In this document: one piece after another, positions 1 through 7,631 of the stretch
Layout of the letters: the number at the start of each line of letters is the position of its first letter
Position numbering within the stretch: position 1 is the stretch's first letter
Assembly: GCA_023406985.1 (NCBI GenBank)
Contig: JAEXTK010000078.1
Coordinates: 1-33,672 of the forward strand
Direction of reading: 5' to 3'
Origin: Spirochaetota bacterium
Lineage (GTDB): Bacteria; Spirochaetota; Spirochaetia; Treponematales; Breznakiellaceae
DNA: 33,672 nucleotides
Program-made: the position numbers and the translations under genes
Notes under the pieces: generated by a model
Told to the model about the DNA's origin: nothing
Databases searched by the model: none
The model's input: only the letters and a program-made list of their open reading frames with translations

Positions 1-777
1 GCCATGGGCGCCGGAGCCGCCGGAGATGCCGGAGCCGCCGCGGGCACGGCCATCTTCGTGCACGGCTTCACCGCGAGCCGATTCAACATGCTCAAGTATG
101 CCCGGCCTTTCCACGACCGCGGCTGGAATACCGTCGTTTACGACCTGGCCGGCCACGGAGCTACCGTCGCGCCGCGCGCCCTCTCCCGCGCCCCGTCGTT
201 CGGTTTCTATGAGAAGGACGACCTCGCGGCGGTGGTGGCGGCCTCCCGCTCCCGGTTCTCCGGAGAAGGGCCCGTCGTCGTGGTGGGCGAGTCGATGGGG
301 GCGGCCACCGTCCTCCAGTACGCCCCGATGGCCGCCCCGGCCGGCTCCGGCCGCGCCGACTGGGCCGTGGACGCGGTCGTCGCGGATTGCCCGTACAGCT
401 CCGCCGCGGCGGAGCTCGACTGGCGCCTCAAGGAAGCGGGCGTACCCCGCTTCGTCGCGGGAAGCGCGGCCGGCCTCGTCTCCCTGCTCCTGTCCCGCCT
501 CCGCGGCTTCCGGACCGCCGACGCGGCGCCGGCCCGCTCCATCCTGGAAACCGCGGTCCCGATCCTCTTCATCCACGGCGCGGACGACCGGTACGTGCCG
601 ACCGCCATGTCGCTCCGGATGGCGGAGGAGCGGCTGCTACGCGGCGCCGGGCCGACGGAACTCCTCGTGGTGGCCGGCGCCCGGCACGCCCAGAGCGTGC
701 TCGTGGATCCGGATGCATGGTTTTCGACCGTTTTCGCCTTTATAGACCGCTATGCGCGCGGCGGCAACGATAGTTAA
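1..777 (+). CDS. Alpha/beta hydrolase (serine hydrolase), 5' end outside the window
   Basis: The frame is open from the first base, so the true start probably lies upstream. The first ATG, at base 4, opens an odd Gly/Ala-rich stretch. Counting from that ATG (257 aa), the protein has the alpha/beta-hydrolase layout: oxyanion-hole HGF at 20-22, nucleophile elbow GESMG with Ser97, acid Asp194/195 in HGADDRYVP, and His228 in GARHAQS. The complete catalytic triad suggests an active esterase, lipase or peptidase-like enzyme. The order of motifs resembles the YqkD/BEM46-like hydrolases, which usually carry an N-terminal membrane anchor; such an anchor would be in the missing part. The substrate cannot be told. 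The next gene has its own promoter 42 nt downstream, so the two are probably not one transcript. No good terminator follows the TAA at 775-777. Confidence 0.85.
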   Translation, partial: AMGAGAAGDAGAAAGTAIFVHGFTASRFNMLKYARPFHDRGWNTVVYDLAGHGATVAPRALSRAPSFGFYEKDDLAAVVAASRSRFSGEGPVVVVGESMGAATVLQYAPMAAPAGSGRADWAVDAVVADCPYSSAAAELDWRLKEAGVPRFVAGSAAGLVSLLLSRLRGFRTADAAPARSILETAVPILFIHGADDRYVPTAMSLRMAEERLLRGAGPTELLVVAGARHAQSVLVDPDAWFSTVFAFIDRYARGGNDS

Positions 778-818
778 AAAATCGTAAACCTTTCGCCTCT
801 TTTTTCCCGGGTGTCGCC

Positions 819-847
819 TTGACCGCCCTCCATGGCGCCGATATAAC
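819..847 (+). promoter_or_regulatory. Sigma-70-type promoter of the bmp gene
   Basis: TTGACC (819-824), a 17-nt spacer and TATAAC (842-847) make a near-consensus promoter. Transcription would start near 854 and leave a leader of about 50 nt. The leader holds a small hairpin (GCTCG 866-870 with CGAGC 877-881) and a strong Shine-Dalgarno GAGGAGG at 891-897. No known riboswitch fold was recognised. Confidence 0.7.
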
Positions 848-903
848 AAAGTGCCAAGAGCATCAGCTCGGAACCGCGAGCGATCATCCTGAGGAGGAAA
901 ACG

Positions 904-2088
904 ATGCGATTGGGAAAGAAAGCGATCATCGGCCTAGCCGTGCTCGCCGCCGCGACACTCTTCGTCGGCTGCCAGAAGAAGGAGGCCGGCGCCTCCGGCG
1001 AGAAGAAGCTCAAGGCGGGCTTCGTATACGTCGGGCCTATCGGCGACCTGGGCTTCACGAACGCCCACGACGTCGCTCGCGTGGAACTCGAGAAGAAGTA
1101 CCCCTGGCTCGAGACCAAGTACATCGAAAGCGTACCCGAGGGCAAGGCCTCCCCGGTCATCGCCCAGTTCATCCAGGATGAGAAGGTGGACGTCGTCTTC
1201 ACCTGCAGCTTCGGCTACATGGACGAGACGATCGAGGCCGGAAAGAAGTTCCCCGACAAGCTCTTCGCCCATTGCTCCGGCTACAAGCAGAGCGAGAACG
1301 TCAGCACCTATTTCGCCGACCTCTATCAGATGTACTACCTGAACGGCCTCATGGCCGGCTCCCTCACCAAGACCGGCAAGGTCGGGTACGTGGGCGCCTT
1401 CCCGATTCCGGAAGTCATCCGCCACATCAACGCCTACGCCCTCGGCGTCAAGGACGCGAACCCCAAGGCCGTCGTCGACGTCCGCTGGATCTTCTCCTGG
1501 TACGATCCCGCCAAGGCCCGCGAGGCCGCCCAGGCCCTCATCGCCTCCGGCGCCGACGCCCTCGCCTTCACCGAGGACTCCGCCTCCGTCGTGGAAGTGG
1601 GCGAGGAGAGCACGAAGGCCGGCAAGCCCGTGTACACCTTCGGCCACTACAGCCCGATGGCGGACAAGGGACCCGAGTCCCTCGTCTCCGGCCAGCTCGT
1701 GAACTGGGTCCCGCTCTACGAGAAGATCCTCACCGGCATCCACGAGGGGACCTGGAAGACCGGCGACCTCCTCTACCTGACCGCGGAAGGCGGCGCGGAG
1801 CTCGGCGGCAAGCTCGGCGAGCCCGTCAACCCGAAGTTCATCGAGCCGCTCAAGGCCTATAAGGTCAAGACCGCCGACCTCGGCGAGATCAGCACCTACG
1901 ACCTCGTCATGAAGCGCCTGGAGCAGATGAAGCAGACCCCCGTCGCCTTCGAGCCTTTCACCGGTCCGATCGCGGACCAGTCCGGCACCGAGCGCTACGC
2001 GGCCGGCGCCAAGGCCACCATCCCCGAGCTCATGTCGATCAACTGGTTCGTGAAGAACGTCGTCGGCAAGCTCCCCGAATCGAACTAA
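904..2088 (+). CDS. Bmp/PnrA-family substrate-binding lipoprotein of a nucleoside ABC transporter
   Basis: A 394-aa lipoprotein of the basic membrane protein family (BmpA, PnrA/TmpC, NupN), which bind purine nucleosides outside the inner membrane. The N-terminus is a lipoprotein signal: basic MRLGKK, a hydrophobic stretch, then LFVGC with the lipidated Cys at 23. Phe at -3 fits the relaxed spirochaetal lipobox. The mature part starts AGFVYVGPIGDLGFTNAH, the first strand and nucleoside-pocket region of the family, and continues with the two-lobe periplasmic-binding fold. The ATG follows GAGGAGG by 6 nt. A terminator lies between it and the ATPase gene, so the binding protein is probably made in excess over the membrane complex. 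Nucleoside specificity is inferred from the family and from the phosphoribosyltransferase at the end of the cluster. Confidence 0.92.
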   Translation: MRLGKKAIIGLAVLAAATLFVGCQKKEAGASGEKKLKAGFVYVGPIGDLGFTNAHDVARVELEKKYPWLETKYIESVPEGKASPVIAQFIQDEKVDVVFTCSFGYMDETIEAGKKFPDKLFAHCSGYKQSENVSTYFADLYQMYYLNGLMAGSLTKTGKVGYVGAFPIPEVIRHINAYALGVKDANPKAVVDVRWIFSWYDPAKAREAAQALIASGADALAFTEDSASVVEVGEESTKAGKPVYTFGHYSPMADKGPESLVSGQLVNWVPLYEKILTGIHEGTWKTGDLLYLTAEGGAELGGKLGEPVNPKFIEPLKAYKVKTADLGEISTYDLVMKRLEQMKQTPVAFEPFTGPIADQSGTERYAAGAKATIPELMSINWFVKNVVGKLPESN

Positions 2089-2117
2089 TCGGGTTTCGCG
2101 CGCGGCCCAGTTCGCGC

Positions 2118-2153
2118 AGGGCCGCCCCCTCGGGGGCGGCCTTTTAGTTTTTT
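2118..2153 (+). terminator. Intra-operon rho-independent terminator after bmp
   Basis: A GC-rich hairpin (left arm 2118-2128, CTCG loop, right arm 2133-2143) is followed by TTTAGTTTTTT. It lies 30 nt after the bmp stop and before the ATPase gene. Partial read-through would give high binding protein and low transporter. Confidence 0.85.
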
Positions 2154-2156
2154 CCC

Positions 2157-2184
2157 GCAGCCGGGCCCATAGTCCCGCGGCTGC
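2157..2184 (+). repeat. Inverted repeat between the terminator and the ATPase ribosome site
   Basis: GCAGCCG (2157-2163) pairs with CGGCTGC (2178-2184), with further GG/CC pairing possible inside. It starts only a few bases after the terminator T-run and ends 9 nt before the TAAGGAG ribosome site. It could stabilise the 5' end of a processed transporter mRNA or be a protein-binding site; neither can be shown from sequence. Confidence 0.4.
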
Positions 2185-2208
2185 CATCAGCGGTAAGGAG
2201 AAAGCGTA

Positions 2209-3741
2209 GTGGGAGCGTTCGCGGGAATCGAGATGCGCTCCATCTCGAAGAGTTTCAACGGAGCGTTCGCCAACCGCGACGTGAACTTCCATGTCCGGCC
2301 CGGCGAGATCGTCGGTCTGCTCGGGGAAAACGGCGCGGGCAAGACGACCCTCATGAACATCCTCTACGGGCTGTACCGCCCGGACGCCGGCGAGGTCCGC
2401 ATCGGCAACAAGCACGTGCGGCTGGAATCCCCGCGGGACGCCATGCGGCTCGGCATCGGCATGGTGCATCAACACTTCATGCTCGTGCAGAACCACACGG
2501 TCGCGGAGAACGTCGCCCTGGGGTACGAGAAGGCTCCCTTCCTTTTCCCCTCCAAGGCGGTGGCGCGCAAGATCGAGGATTTCGGTCGCCACTTCGGCCT
2601 CCAGGTGGACCCCGCCGCGCCCGTCTGGCAGCTGTCCGCCGGCGAGCAGCAGCGCGTGGAGATCGTGAAGGCCCTCCTGTACGGCGCGGAACTCCTCATC
2701 CTGGACGAGCCGACCTCCGTCCTCACCCCGCTCGAGGCCACGGAACTCTTCGGCACCCTCAAGACGATGGCTTCCCAGGGGAAGGCCGTCGTCATCATCA
2801 GCCACAAGCTGGAGGAGATCGCCGCGGTCTGTACCCGCGTGACCATCCTCCGCAAGGGCGCGGTCGTCGGAGAGGCCGACCCCGCCGCCGTCTCCCGCGA
2901 GGATCTCGCGCGCATGATGGTCGGCCGCGACGTGGCGCTCTCCATGGAACGGGCGGATCTCCCCCGCGGGGAGAAGGTGCTGGAAGTCCGCGACCTCCAC
3001 GTGGTCGGCGACCGCGGCACCGACCAGGTCCGGGGCGTCAGCTTCCGCCTCTACCGCAACGAGATCTTCGGCATCGCCGGCGTCTCGGGGAACGGCCAAC
3101 GCGAACTCGTGGAGGCCATCACGGGCCTCCGCAAGCCGAAGAGCGGCAGCGTGCTCCTGGAAGGGAAGGAGACCGCCGGCGAGTCCGCCAAGGTCCTTTC
3201 GAGCCTCGGGGTGGCCCACGTCCCCGAGGAGCGCATCAAGTTCGGCATCGTGCCCAACCTCCTCATCTACGAGAACTCGGTCCTGAAGAGCCACCACCGC
3301 AAGCCCTTCTCCGACGTGGTCTTCCTGGATTACGACGTCATCCGCAACCACGCCGAGGGCATCGTGGACGGCTACAACGTCTCGGCTTCCTCCATCGATG
3401 AGCCCATGAAGAACCTTTCCGGCGGCAACATCCAGAAACTCATCATCGGCCGCGAGATCACGGGAGGGCCGGCCCTCCTCGTCGCGAGCCATCCGACCTA
3501 CGGCCTGGACGTCGGCGCCACCGAATACATACGGAAGCGGCTCATCGACCGGCGGGACGCGGGAGGCGCGGTACTCCTCGTTTCGGAAGACCTCGAGGAG
3601 ATCTATTCGATCTGCGACCGGGTCGCGGTCATGTACCGCGGCCGCTTCATGGGCGTGGTGCGGCCCGAGACGACACCGGTCGGGGATATCGGCCTCATGA
3701 TGGCCGGCGGCAAGCAGCTTCCCCAGGAGGACCTCCCATGA
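2209..3741 (+). CDS. Nucleoside ABC transporter, dual ATP-binding subunit
   Basis: A 510-aa protein with two fused ABC ATPase domains, the layout of NupO/YufO and RbsA-type subunits. The first domain is complete: Walker A GENGAGKTT with Lys45, Q-loop Gln88, signature LSAGEQQ 142-148, Walker B LLILDEP 162-168 and switch His199. The second is degenerate: GVSGNGQREL at 291-300 replaces Walker A (no Lys), signature LSGGN 403-407, and ASHPTYGLD lacks the catalytic Glu. One active and one degenerate site is normal in this family. The start is GTG at 2209, behind TAAGGAG at 2194-2200. The stop overlaps the permease ATG by 4 nt. It powers uptake of the ligand bound by the upstream lipoprotein. Confidence 0.95.
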   Translation: MGAFAGIEMRSISKSFNGAFANRDVNFHVRPGEIVGLLGENGAGKTTLMNILYGLYRPDAGEVRIGNKHVRLESPRDAMRLGIGMVHQHFMLVQNHTVAENVALGYEKAPFLFPSKAVARKIEDFGRHFGLQVDPAAPVWQLSAGEQQRVEIVKALLYGAELLILDEPTSVLTPLEATELFGTLKTMASQGKAVVIISHKLEEIAAVCTRVTILRKGAVVGEADPAAVSREDLARMMVGRDVALSMERADLPRGEKVLEVRDLHVVGDRGTDQVRGVSFRLYRNEIFGIAGVSGNGQRELVEAITGLRKPKSGSVLLEGKETAGESAKVLSSLGVAHVPEERIKFGIVPNLLIYENSVLKSHHRKPFSDVVFLDYDVIRNHAEGIVDGYNVSASSIDEPMKNLSGGNIQKLIIGREITGGPALLVASHPTYGLDVGATEYIRKRLIDRRDAGGAVLLVSEDLEEIYSICDRVAVMYRGRFMGVVRPETTPVGDIGLMMAGGKQLPQEDLP

Positions 3742-4856
3742 GCATCCGCATGATCGAGGAGGACCGGCTCGAGCTCCCGACCCACGTCCGCGCCCTCATC
3801 CTTTTCTTCAGCCTCGCCGCGGGACTCGCCGCCATGGCCCTCATCTTCGCCGCGAGCGGCAAGAATCCCGCGGTCGGACTCTGGCGCATCTTCCGGTCGG
3901 GCTTCCTCACGAGCTACGGCATCGGCGAGACCCTGTCCCGCGCCCTGCCGCTCGCCCTGACGGGCCTCGGCCTCTGCGTCGCCTTCCACGGCCGCTTCTG
4001 GAACATCGGCGCCGAGGGCCAGATCCTCGCCGGCGCCTGCATGGCCACCTGGGTCGGTCTCGGCCTCGGGAGCTCAGAAGTCCCCGGAGCCCTCGTCATC
4101 GGCCTCATGGCGCTCGCCGGCGTCGCGGGCGGCGCCGCCTGGGGCCTCCTCGCCGCCCTCCTCCGCAACTACGCGGAGATGAACGAGACGATTTCCACGC
4201 TCATGCTGAACTACGTGCTCGCGGAGTTCGTCCGCTTCCTCATCGTCGGGCCGTGGAAGGGGAAGACGCAGCACGGCTTCCCCTATACCGATAACCTGAG
4301 CGACAAAGTCATGCTGGCGACCGTGCCCGGCACGCGCATCCCCTACCTCACGGTGGGCCTCGCCCTCCTCGCGATCGTCCTCATCTACGCCGTGCTCCGC
4401 CGGACCAAATTCGGGTACGAGATCCGGGTCCTCGGCGAGAACCGGGAGGCCGCCCGCTACGCGGGCATAGACGCCAAGAAGCTCACGGTCTTCATGATGC
4501 TCATCTCCGGCGGCCTCGCGGGCCTCGCGGGGTTCGGGGAAATAGCCGCGAACCACCGGCACATGACCTACCCGGATACCATCTCCGCGGGGTACGGATT
4601 CACCGCCATCATCGTGGCGCAACTCGCCAACCGCGATCCCCGCTGGGTGGCCGTATCGTCCATCTTCTTCGCGGGGATCATCGTCGGCGGGGATTCCATC
4701 CAGATCGCGATGGGGCTCCCCGCGGCCACGGTGCAGGTGTTCCAGGGAGTCATCCTCCTCTTCCTCATCATGAGCGAATTCTTCATGCGGAGCAGGCTGC
4801 GCCTCGTCGTCCGTAAGGCCGGGGGGCAGATCCCCGGGGAGGCCGTCCATGGATGA
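3738..4856 (+). CDS. Nucleoside ABC transporter permease (NupP/YufP-like)
   Basis: A 372-aa polytopic inner-membrane protein of the BPD_transp_2 family (branched-chain amino acid/ribose/nucleoside-type permeases). It opens with one membrane segment at about residues 18-38. It then has the family motif FHGRFWNIGAEGQI, repeated hydrophobic helices, and a cytoplasmic loop with EIRVLGENREAARYAGI, the EAA-like contact with the ATPase. The ATG overlaps the ATPase stop (ATGA at 3738-3741) and its 3' end overlaps the next permease by 8 nt, so the three transporter genes are translationally coupled. It forms a heterodimeric channel with the following protein. Confidence 0.93.
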   Translation: MSIRMIEEDRLELPTHVRALILFFSLAAGLAAMALIFAASGKNPAVGLWRIFRSGFLTSYGIGETLSRALPLALTGLGLCVAFHGRFWNIGAEGQILAGACMATWVGLGLGSSEVPGALVIGLMALAGVAGGAAWGLLAALLRNYAEMNETISTLMLNYVLAEFVRFLIVGPWKGKTQHGFPYTDNLSDKVMLATVPGTRIPYLTVGLALLAIVLIYAVLRRTKFGYEIRVLGENREAARYAGIDAKKLTVFMMLISGGLAGLAGFGEIAANHRHMTYPDTISAGYGFTAIIVAQLANRDPRWVAVSSIFFAGIIVGGDSIQIAMGLPAATVQVFQGVILLFLIMSEFFMRSRLRLVVRKAGGQIPGEAVHG

Positions 4857-5772
4857 TCTCGTCGTCACCGTGCTCCAGCGGAGCCTCGTGTTCGCCACCC
4901 CGCTCTTCATCGGAACGCTCGGGGAGATCCTCACCGAGCGGGCCGGAGTGCTCAACCTCGGCATGGAAGGCCTCGTCGCCATCGGCGCCTTCGCGGGCTT
5001 CGCCGCGACCGCCGCGTCGGGGTCGGCCTGGATCGGCATGCTCGCGGCCCTCGGCGCGGGCGCCCTCCTGGCCGCCGTCCACGCCTTCATCTCGGTGAAC
5101 CTCCGCGCCAACCAGACCGTTTCGGGCCTCGCGCTCACCATGGTCGGGACGGGCGCGGCGGGCATGTGGGGCAAACCCTTCGTCGGCAGGGCGGCCGCGG
5201 AGCGCCTCGGTCCCGTGGATTTCGGCCCGCTCTCCGACCTTCCGGTCATCGGCCGCGTCCTCTTCTCCCAGGACCCCTTCTTCTACCTCGGCCTCGGCGC
5301 CGGGCTCGTGCTCTGGTTCTTCCTCTCCCACACGAGGAGCGGACTCCGGGTCCGGGCCGTCGGCGAGAATCCCAAGGCCGCCGACGCCCTCGGCGTCCGC
5401 ACCGCCCTCGTGAAATGGCTCTGCGTCATGGGCGGCGGCGCCCTCGCGTCCTTCGCGGGCGCCCAGCTCTCGCTTTCCTATTCAGCCAGCTGGACGGAGA
5501 ACATGTCGGGAGGCCGCGGCTGGATCATGGTCGCCCTCACCGTGTTCGCCCTCTGGAATCCGCTCCGCGCCTTCTGGGGATCCCTCCTCTTCGGCGGCAT
5601 CTTCGTGCTGCAGTACCTGCTGCAGCCGATCGGCGTGCCGCCGAGCCTCTTGGCCATGCTGCCCTACCTCGCCACGCTCACCGTGCTGGCCGTGGAAGGG
5701 CTGCGCAAGGATTCCCATAGTCTATTCGCGCCCGCCATGCTGGGCGTAGCCTATAAACGGGGAGAGCGTTGA
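4849..5772 (+). CDS. Nucleoside ABC transporter permease (NupQ/YufQ-like)
   Basis: A 307-aa second permease of the BPD_transp_2 family, shorter than its partner as usual for NupQ-type proteins. Signature features are ERAGVLNLGMEG near residue 30, matching the NIGAEG motif of the partner, and the ATPase-contact loop LRVRAVGENPKAADALG. The rest is hydrophobic helices, with a short basic tail after VEGLRK. The start lies inside the end of the upstream permease gene. The TGA at 5770-5772 is followed 4 nt later by the phosphoribosyltransferase start. Confidence 0.93.
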   Translation: MDDLVVTVLQRSLVFATPLFIGTLGEILTERAGVLNLGMEGLVAIGAFAGFAATAASGSAWIGMLAALGAGALLAAVHAFISVNLRANQTVSGLALTMVGTGAAGMWGKPFVGRAAAERLGPVDFGPLSDLPVIGRVLFSQDPFFYLGLGAGLVLWFFLSHTRSGLRVRAVGENPKAADALGVRTALVKWLCVMGGGALASFAGAQLSLSYSASWTENMSGGRGWIMVALTVFALWNPLRAFWGSLLFGGIFVLQYLLQPIGVPPSLLAMLPYLATLTVLAVEGLRKDSHSLFAPAMLGVAYKRGER

Positions 5773-5776
5773 TTCC

Positions 5777-6286
5777 ATGGAAAAGCTGTTCGTGAAGTAT
5801 TCGGACGTCCACAAGCTCGTGGCCAAGGCCGCGGCCGACATCGAGGCATCGCTCTGGGAGCCGGACCTCATCGTCGCCATCGCGTCGGGCGGCTTCATAC
5901 CCGCGCGCATCTTCAAGACCTACCTCAAGAAGAACATCTACGTCGTCGGCCTCCAGCGCTACTTCGACGATTCCTCCCCCATCCCCGTGCCCATGAAGGT
6001 CCAGTGGATCGACGAGGTGGAACGGAAGCTATCGGGGAAGAAGATCCTGCTCGTGGACGAAGTGGACGACACGCGGATCACGCTCGCCTACTGCATCGGG
6101 GAGCTCCTCAAGAACCACCCGGCCGAAATCCGCGTCGCCGTCCTCCACCAGAAGGAGAAGCCGAAGCTGGCGTCCTATCCGGAATCCGTCAAGGTCTGCT
6201 ACGAGGGGACCCGGGTGCCCGACATCTGGATCAAGTATCCCTGGGACGCCACGGATATCGAGCTGCACGAGCAGGGTAAGGAATAG
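5777..6286 (+). CDS. Purine phosphoribosyltransferase (hypoxanthine/xanthine type)
   Basis: A 169-aa type I phosphoribosyltransferase, which joins a purine base to PRPP to give the nucleotide. The PRPP-binding loop LLVDEVDDTRITL is at 91-103. The diphosphate-binding loop is in IASGGFIPARIF (35-46), and the C-terminal WIKYPWD at 151-157 gives the base-stacking aromatics. The WIKYPW tail recalls the yeast Hpt1/Xpt1 and archaeal purine group more than E. coli Hpt. The start is 4 nt after the permease stop, with GGGGAGAG at 5759-5766 as ribosome site, so it is the last gene of the nucleoside uptake operon. This links import directly to salvage. Hypoxanthine, guanine and xanthine cannot be separated by eye. 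Confidence 0.85.
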   Translation: MEKLFVKYSDVHKLVAKAAADIEASLWEPDLIVAIASGGFIPARIFKTYLKKNIYVVGLQRYFDDSSPIPVPMKVQWIDEVERKLSGKKILLVDEVDDTRITLAYCIGELLKNHPAEIRVAVLHQKEKPKLASYPESVKVCYEGTRVPDIWIKYPWDATDIELHEQGKE

Positions 6287-6356
6287 CGCCCGGGCCGGCC
6301 GGAGGGCTCCGCCGCCGGCCGCCGCACCGCGTTCGGCGCGGCCGGCCGCGGCGCGC
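6287..6356. other. GC-rich convergent intergenic region with a 14-bp palindrome
   Basis: Seventy bases between the phosphoribosyltransferase and kinase stop codons, almost all G and C. A perfect 14-bp palindrome CGCGGCCGGCCGCG lies at 6337-6350, and other GGCCGG/CCGGCC runs can pair. There is no T-run, so it is not a classical rho-independent terminator. It may still fold and stop or protect both converging transcripts. Confidence 0.4.
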
Positions 6357-7622
6357 TCAGCCAATAGGAAATTCGATCGAACACCGCGTGCCCGCTCCCG
6401 GCGCCGAATCGATGCGCAGCGGGCCGCGGAGCTGGGCCGCGAGGGCCTGGATCAGGGAAAGGCCGATCCCCCCGCCGTCCGCTCCGGCGGCGGTCCCGAC
6501 CCCGTCGTCGGCGACGGCGAGCGCAGCCGTTTTCTCTCCCTTCCTGAGCTCGATGGCGATGGTGCCGCGTCTCCCTTCGGGAAACGCGTGCTTGATCGCG
6601 TTCGTGATGAGCTCGTTCACGATGAGTCCGAGGGGGATGAGCTGCGTCGAGGGCAGCTCGATCCGATCCGCGTTCACCGAGAACGCGATGTTCCGCTTCC
6701 CGCCCGGCCCTTGGCGTATGCCGGCGATGACCGCGTTCAGGTAATCGCCCGCGTCGGCCCGGCTGTGGACGTCCGATTTCGACAATAATCGATAGACCGC
6801 CGCGATGGTCCTGATCCGGTCCTGCAATTCGGCGAGCGCGGCCTTCGCGGTCGCGTCCTGGACGACGTCCGCTTGCAGGGAGACGAGGCTGGAGATGAGC
6901 GCGAGGTCGTTCTTGGAGCGATGGCGGATTTCCTTGAGGAGGAGGGCGTTCACTTCCGCGCTCCGCGCGAGCTCGGAGGAGAAGAGCCCATCGATCATCC
7001 CGAGGTACCCCAGACCGATGCCCACGAACACCGCCAGGGAGGCGAGGAAGAAGAGGGCGTCCCGATTGGGGTTCCGCAGCCACGCGCCGTCGTCGCCGAG
7101 GACCCAGACGACGATGAAATGGCCCGCGTAGAGCGCCGCGAGGGCCGCGAAAGCGCCCGCGCCCCGGGAGAAAGCGGATCGCTTCGTGCCTTCCTTGGGA
7201 AACGCGAGACAGGCCCAGCCGATGATGGCGCCGATCGCGACGGTGGCGCTCGTGGTCAAGGCCCGCTTTTGGGGATCGTGGAAAACGAGGCCGAACATCG
7301 TGTCCAGCGCGATGTAGGACACGAGGACGGCGGCCAAAGCCGCGTACGGCACCCGTCTTCCGGAGAGCCCGATCGCGGCGGCCACGGCGGCGCCGATGCC
7401 GAAGGCGAGGAACAGTTTCCCGATGATGACGAAGAGTTCTCCGGGGATCGCGACCCGCACGATCAAGAGGCTATGCCCCACCAACGTCGCGGAGAAGGCG
7501 ACCAGCCAATGGAGGGTCTTCTCCATCTTCGCGCGGTAGTTGACGTGGACCGCGAGCGCGGTCGCCACTAGGGCGATATCGACGAGGATGCTCGCGACGA
7601 CGGCGGTCCGGATATCGAGCAT
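6357..7622 (-). CDS. Membrane sensor histidine kinase, 7-TM, HisKA_2 type, no adjacent regulator
   Basis: A 421-aa kinase. Residues 1-215 hold about seven hydrophobic segments with short loops, so the sensor is probably within the membrane. The cytoplasmic part has the HisKA_2 phosphoacceptor LKEIRHRSKNDL with His234, then a HATPase domain: N box NELITNAIKHAF (Asn336), D-box ADDGVG (Asp372) and glycine-rich GGGIGLSLIQ. HisKA_2 kinases often pair with stand-alone or RNA-binding regulators; none is next to it. The ATG at 7622 is preferred because GAGGG, overlapping the murJ stop, lies about 7 nt before it. A TTG at 7628 is also possible (423 aa). The gene follows murJ by a few bases and should be co-translated with it. 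Confidence 0.88.
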   Translation of the reverse strand: MLDIRTAVVASILVDIALVATALAVHVNYRAKMEKTLHWLVAFSATLVGHSLLIVRVAIPGELFVIIGKLFLAFGIGAAVAAAIGLSGRRVPYAALAAVLVSYIALDTMFGLVFHDPQKRALTTSATVAIGAIIGWACLAFPKEGTKRSAFSRGAGAFAALAALYAGHFIVVWVLGDDGAWLRNPNRDALFFLASLAVFVGIGLGYLGMIDGLFSSELARSAEVNALLLKEIRHRSKNDLALISSLVSLQADVVQDATAKAALAELQDRIRTIAAVYRLLSKSDVHSRADAGDYLNAVIAGIRQGPGGKRNIAFSVNADRIELPSTQLIPLGLIVNELITNAIKHAFPEGRRGTIAIELRKGEKTAALAVADDGVGTAAGADGGGIGLSLIQALAAQLRGPLRIDSAPGAGTRCSIEFPIG

Positions 7623-7631
7623 GCCCAACCC

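Noticed and set aside
778..818. Terminator after the hydrolase gene
   Set aside because: A T-run is present at 800-806 but no stable GC-rich stem precedes it.
934..3492. 852-aa minus-strand open frame opposite bmp and the ABC ATPase
   Set aside because: Low-complexity Asp/Glu/His/Val/Leu-rich translation with no family motif, antisense to two well-supported genes. It is a by-product of GC-rich third positions.
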